Shown here: in pieces, positions 60,495-64,000 of the stretch
Position numbering within the stretch: the first letter of the stretch is position 1
Layout of the letters: every line of letters begins with the position of its first letter
NCBI GenBank assembly: GCA_963539845.1
Contig: CAUTML010000001.1
Location: 310,001-374,000 of the forward strand
From: CAMUQR01 sp963539845
Lineage (GTDB): Bacteria > Patescibacteriota > Saccharimonadia > Saccharimonadales > Saccharimonadaceae
DNA: 64,000 nucleotides
Direction of reading: 5' to 3'
The notes under the pieces: model-generated
What the model was told of the DNA's origin: nothing
Databases searched by the model: none
What the model saw: the letters and a program-made list of their open reading frames with translations, nothing else
Program-made: the position numbers and the translations under genes

Positions 60495-61257
60495 GATTTA
60501 GTACCTCCTTTGCGAGAGCTTTATAACTTTTTGCACCTTTTGAAAAACGATCATATACGCCAATTGGCACGCCGTGACTTGGGGCCTCGGCTAAGCGAAT
60601 ATTACGCGGAATGACGGTTTTAAACACTTTTGAATTAAAATATTTTTTGATTTCGGTAATCACCTGCGCTGACAGCACCGTGCGTGAATCCACCATGGTT
60701 GGCAACACACCGAGGATTTCGAGGTTTGGGTTCATACCACTTTTGATAATTTTCATAGTTTCTAGTAACTGCCCCAGCCCTTCGAGCGCATAAAACTCAG
60801 TTTGGACTGGCATAATCATATAATCAGCTGATATCAAGCCATTTACCGTCAGTAAACTCAAGCTTGGCGGACAATCAATAATAATAAAATCATATTGGTT
60901 GCGAATTTCATTGATGGCGGTTTTTAAGCGACGGAATTTATTGTTAGTTTTAGCTAAATCAACTTCGGTATTGGCTAGCGTCGACAGCGTCGGCGCCACC
61001 GACAGCCCCTCATAGTCGGTCTGCTGAATCACGGTACTAATCGGTGTATCGCCGATAATCACATCACTCATCGAAGCCCCTAATTCATGTTTATTCACTC
61101 CCAAGCCACTCGAGGCGTTACCTTGAGGATCAAAGTCAATCAATAGCACCTCGCGCTTCAATTTTGATAAATAATAAGCCAAGTTAATTGAGGTGGTAGT
61201 CTTCCCAACGCCACCTTTTTGATTTGTAATCGCAATTACTACCGCTTCCCGTTCCAT
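60484..61257 (-). CDS. parA: Chromosome partitioning ATPase ParA/Soj
   Basis: About 257 residues from the ATG at 61257. Deviant Walker A NQKGGVGKTTTSINLAYYL, Walker A' LLIDFDPQGNASSGLG and Walker B FIIIDCPPSLSLL. ParA binds DNA nonspecifically and moves ParB-parS complexes. Another in-frame ATG lies nine bases earlier; a TAAAAT -10 lies close upstream, so the leader is very short. The rplU terminator separates it from the preceding gene. Confidence 0.96.
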   Translation of the reverse strand: MEREAVVIAITNQKGGVGKTTTSINLAYYLSKLKREVLLIDFDPQGNASSGLGVNKHELGASMSDVIIGDTPISTVIQQTDYEGLSVAPTLSTLANTEVDLAKTNNKFRRLKTAINEIRNQYDFIIIDCPPSLSLLTVNGLISADYMIMPVQTEFYALEGLGQLLETMKIIKSGMNPNLEILGVLPTMVDSRTVLSAQVITEIKKYFNSKVFKTVIPRNIRLAEAPSHGVPIGVYDRFSKGAKSYKALAKEVLNRVK

Positions 61258-61306
61258 AACTAACATTTTACCACAAAGCAGAAGCTTTTTAAAACTTTTT
61301 ACCAAC

Positions 61307-61358
61307 AAAAAAATCGCCCGACGTAGTCACAACGTAGTAACAATCTTCCGGGCGATTT
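61307..61358 (-). terminator. Terminator of rplU
   Basis: Minus strand AAATCGCCCG and CGGGCGATTT pair, with an inner ACTACGT-type stem, followed by TTTTG. Confidence 0.88.
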
Positions 61359-61367
61359 GTGAATCAA

Positions 61368-61676
61368 TTATTTGATCGATTTGATGGTGATTTGAGAGTA
61401 CTTTTGGCGATGTCCGATTTCTTTATGAACACGTTTTTTAGCCTTGTAGCGGATAACGCGCAATTTGTCACCTTTTTGCATTTCGGGATCAACCACAGCC
61501 TTAACTTTTACACCTTTTACGACTGGTTGACCTACAGCGGTCTTGTCACCATCAATCGTAAGAAGCGCATCAAGTTCGAGCTCTTTAGTACCTTCAGGGA
61601 GGAGATCCACCCAGAGGGTCTCACCTTCAGTGACAATATACTGTTTGCCACTGACCTTGATAACTGCTTTCTTCAT
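61368..61676 (-). CDS. rplU: 50S ribosomal protein L21
   Basis: 102 residues, complete. KKAVIKVSGKQYIVTEGE and KKRVHKEIGHRQKYSQITI are diagnostic. In most bacteria rplU and rpmA (L27) are adjacent; here rpmA is ~49 kb away on the other strand. Confidence 0.96.
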   Translation of the reverse strand: MKKAVIKVSGKQYIVTEGETLWVDLLPEGTKELELDALLTIDGDKTAVGQPVVKGVKVKAVVDPEMQKGDKLRVIRYKAKKRVHKEIGHRQKYSQITIKSIK

Positions 61677-61749
61677 TAATCTTTCCTTTTTTAAAAAATA
61701 TCAGGCTATATTATATCAAACTTTTACAAAATTGACAAGAGGCGCTCGA

Positions 61750-62574
61750 CTAGTTGTTGTGACCCTCGACCACCACACGATTAGCATGCACCCAGCCTTC
61801 GACTGTACCGCCGTCAAGATAGACGCCTTCAGCTGAAACAACTTTCAGTGCCTGACCGCTACTAACGTAATCATTTAACGGCACAGTGATATAATATTCG
61901 CCTTGAATGTCATCACGCTCAGCGTAATCTTTAATCATCGCCACCGCTTTTGCGTTTAAAACATACTTGCTGATATTGATTAAATTGCTTGGTGCATCCT
62001 CCGGCGCTGGTTTTTCAACAATCTGTTTAAAATTATGCTCAGCATCCAGTTCAATCACACCATAACGTGACACTTCATCAGGCGCCACTTGTGCGCCCAA
62101 CAGTGCACTGCCCTCACCCGCTTGCTCAACCAAACGCGCCACATCGCTCGAACCATCACGATTGTAGATAAAATCATCACCCATTAGCACCAGAACTGGT
62201 TCGTCACCGATTTCTTTTGCAACTAGATAAATCGGGATCGCTGTACCGTATTTACCGTTCGGATCTTGCTCAATAAAATGAAAATTAATACCAGCCGGTG
62301 GTGTCACCGCCTCGAGATATTTTTCTTTGCCATTAGCTTTGAGGTATTCTTCAAGCTTTTGGTTACGAGAATAAAAACTTTTGACTTGGGTTGAACCCTC
62401 AGACACTACAAAATAAATATCAGTAATACCGGCTTTAATACAGTCCTCTACCACGTAGTCAATAATCGGTCGATTGCCAACCGGTAGCATGCATTTTTCG
62501 ATTGTTTTAGTAATTGGCAGACGCCGAGTTCCCCAACCAGCCACAGGGATAATTGCTTTAGTAATTTTCTTCAT
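61750..62574 (-). CDS. galU: UTP-glucose-1-phosphate uridylyltransferase
   Basis: 274 residues. It makes UDP-glucose, the donor for the glycosyltransferases at 33.7-36 kb. The N-terminal nucleotide site is IPVAGWGTRRLPITKTIEKC, where most relatives have AGxGTRxLPxTK, so the motif is intact. VLMGDDFIYN and EKPAPEDAPSNLI follow. TACAAT ends six bases before the ATG, another leaderless arrangement. Confidence 0.95.
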   Translation of the reverse strand: MKKITKAIIPVAGWGTRRLPITKTIEKCMLPVGNRPIIDYVVEDCIKAGITDIYFVVSEGSTQVKSFYSRNQKLEEYLKANGKEKYLEAVTPPAGINFHFIEQDPNGKYGTAIPIYLVAKEIGDEPVLVLMGDDFIYNRDGSSDVARLVEQAGEGSALLGAQVAPDEVSRYGVIELDAEHNFKQIVEKPAPEDAPSNLINISKYVLNAKAVAMIKDYAERDDIQGEYYITVPLNDYVSSGQALKVVSAEGVYLDGGTVEGWVHANRVVVEGHNN

Positions 62575-62616
62575 ACTGTCATTGTATCACACCCAGGTTA
62601 AACTATCTAACCCGAT

Positions 62617-62655
62617 CAAAACCCCACTGCTAGCTAACCAGAGTGGGTTTTTTTT
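62617..62655 (-). terminator. Terminator of the LPSTG surface protein gene
   Basis: Minus strand AACCCACTCTGG and AGCAGTGGGGTTTT form an imperfect stem ending in TTTTG, between the surface gene stop and galU start. Confidence 0.75.
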
Positions 62656-62671
62656 GGATAATTATTGATTG

Positions 62672-63979
62672 TTATTTTTTGTCGGTTGACTGTAGTGTTA
62701 TCACCTCCTTTGTTGGTTGATCGCTAATTTTCATCTCAATTGAACCGTTGTTTGTGATCCGTTTTTTAATTTCTTGTTGCGACTTATACCAGTAAATTAC
62801 TGAAGCTGTAATTAGCAGTAAACCGATCATGCTAATAGCGATTTCGGCCGGACCAGTGCTTGGCAGCTCACCCGGATTGTTGGGCGTTGGTTTGTTAGGG
62901 GTTGGCTGATTAGGCGTTGGTTGATTTGGTTGGGGTTTTTCTGGGGTACAACCAGTTTTGGTCACCACCACATCCGCTACGTCTTCGAGATTACCCTCTT
63001 TGGTATAAATCACCACCCGGTTACGAAAGATATTATCACCACAGATCTTGAGCTGGTCATTAGTCGGCATGGTGGCGCTAAATTTCATAAAAGCATTAGC
63101 GCCAGACGCATAATCACCAATTTTTAAACCGGCTCCGTTAAATAAAGCTTCCTGATTGTTAATTTGAACAGCATTCGGATTGTGAGCGTTTTTTAGCATT
63201 AAGCTTGAACCGATAGCGTTGACGCTATTTGGCAAAAAGTCTTTGACGATCACACCGGTTTGAGTAGCCTGACCAGTATTTTTATACATCAATTGATACT
63301 CAACTTTTTCGCCAGGATTGACTTTGATCTGTTTTGACCACTTTTTTTCGCCAGACTTGCGAACTTGTTTTTGGATATTAAAGCTAGCCTGTTTTTGAGT
63401 TTGAATTTTAACCTTAAAGGTCAAAATACCACTGTATTCAAAACAACCCGGCAATCGACCATCCATTTTGTTATAGCCGATCAGCGCCCCCCTGTTAGTT
63501 ACTAAATCATCAGAGATGTTAAAACCAGGGTTAGGGTTAACGTTGTTTTTAAAACGAGCCGAACCAGCGACATAAGCAATATTAAACAGTTTATCGCTTC
63601 GAAAAATCACATCATCGTAAACTTCTTTTGGTTTAGCGTTATTAGCCGAAATAAACGCGCCTAAGCGAATTTCTTTAGCGGTGTTAGTTGGCAAACTAAC
63701 TCGTACGCGAGTATTTTCAGCTACTAGATTTAAATTAGCAGAAGCGTTGTTGTGCACATAAACCCGCACCAAATATTCGTCATCATGAGTGACATTAACA
63801 TAAGTATCACTCCAACCGCCAGCGCTGGTATTACTCGACGGCTTAGCTAGCGTAAAATTACGCTCATCACCATAATTAGGATTATTAGTAATCGAGTTAA
63901 AAGTGATAAAATCAGCCGGTTTTTTAATACTAAAAGTGTTGCGCTCTGGGTAATAAGCCAGCGCGCTAGCTAACGGCAT
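62672..63979 (-). CDS. Surface protein with LPSTG anchor, 5' end cut by the window
   Basis: 435 residues visible. The reading frame stays open to the window edge, so the true start lies beyond 64000; the first residues look like the end of a signal peptide (ASALAYYPE). The N-terminal ~190 residues are a beta-rich domain, then a DUF11-like conserved repeat (KVNPGEKVEYQLMYKNTG), a repeat linker of PTPNQ/K units, LPSTG, a membrane helix and a tail of ~38 residues. A sortase would cut at LPSTG. The tail is longer than typical. The linker repeats TPNxPTPN. Confidence 0.82.
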   Translation of the reverse strand: MPLASALAYYPERNTFSIKKPADFITFNSITNNPNYGDERNFTLAKPSSNTSAGGWSDTYVNVTHDDEYLVRVYVHNNASANLNLVAENTRVRVSLPTNTAKEIRLGAFISANNAKPKEVYDDVIFRSDKLFNIAYVAGSARFKNNVNPNPGFNISDDLVTNRGALIGYNKMDGRLPGCFEYSGILTFKVKIQTQKQASFNIQKQVRKSGEKKWSKQIKVNPGEKVEYQLMYKNTGQATQTGVIVKDFLPNSVNAIGSSLMLKNAHNPNAVQINNQEALFNGAGLKIGDYASGANAFMKFSATMPTNDQLKICGDNIFRNRVVIYTKEGNLEDVADVVVTKTGCTPEKPQPNQPTPNQPTPNKPTPNNPGELPSTGPAEIAISMIGLLLITASVIYWYKSQQEIKKRITNNGSIEMKISDQPTKEVITLQSTDKK

Positions 63980-64000
63980 TCCGACAACGATGCCGATCGC

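Overview
The window looks like a stretch of a small, streamlined genome of a Candidate Phyla Radiation (Patescibacteria) bacterium, most plausibly a Saccharibacteria-like lineage. Evidence for this is the dense packing of short core genes, the compact prolyl-tRNA synthetase, the NLPY variant in PrmC, the Gram-positive-like envelope genes (LytR-CpsA-Psr protein, LPSTG anchor, FtsEX with a CHAP hydrolase) and the near absence of biosynthetic genes. No tRNA or rRNA gene was recognised. UGA is used as a stop here: both release factors are present, several genes end in TGA, and a TGA separates the M16 peptidase from prfB in the same frame. The phylum call is inference.

Layout. 1-5.1 kb: rRNA/tRNA methyltransferase, glyS, hexokinase, an orphan gene and recO. 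5.1-6.7 kb: a two-component pair without output or sensor domains, then copy 1 of a ~465 bp repeat that encodes a 30-residue membrane peptide. 6.7-18 kb: methyltransferases, xseAB, zwf, rpmA, yvcK, a Pif1-like helicase beside a DUF4868-like gene, rnhA and a receiver protein. 17.8-22.1 kb: cell-wall remodelling genes (S41 protease, CHAP hydrolase, ftsX, ftsE). 22.2-28.5 kb: an accessory island with two large surface proteins and a complete diversity-generating retroelement (avd, template repeat, reverse transcriptase, variable protein). 28.5-38.1 kb: prfB, M16 peptidase, secA, two glycosyltransferases, rpmB, hpf, serS. 38.2-42.8 kb: repeat copy 2, two membrane proteins, a D-lactate dehydrogenase-type enzyme. 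43-55 kb: lysS, greA, proS, CPBP protease, rseP, frr, tsf, rpsB, rpmE2, ung, prfA, prmC. 55-64 kb: HtrA protease, LytR-CpsA-Psr protein, lepB, parAB, rplU, galU and a truncated LPSTG surface protein.

The most notable system is the retroelement at 25.8-28.5 kb. Template (27812-27945) and variable (25785-25918) repeats are each 134 bp and differ at 15 positions. Fourteen of these are adenines of the template sense strand, and they alter all ten AAY codons; the fifteenth is silent. Unusually, template and variable copy share an in-frame TGA exactly where relatives of this protein family usually have Trp. The adenine of that TGA is itself a potential mutagenesis target, so the C-terminal 24 residues of the target may be switched on and off by homing.

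Other points of interest are the duplicated peptide transcription unit, a 93 bp palindromic element in two copies, a recurring TTGACTTTTTA promoter form, many -10 boxes placed so close to start codons that the mRNAs should be leaderless, and three orphan genes with strong promoters and long leaders.
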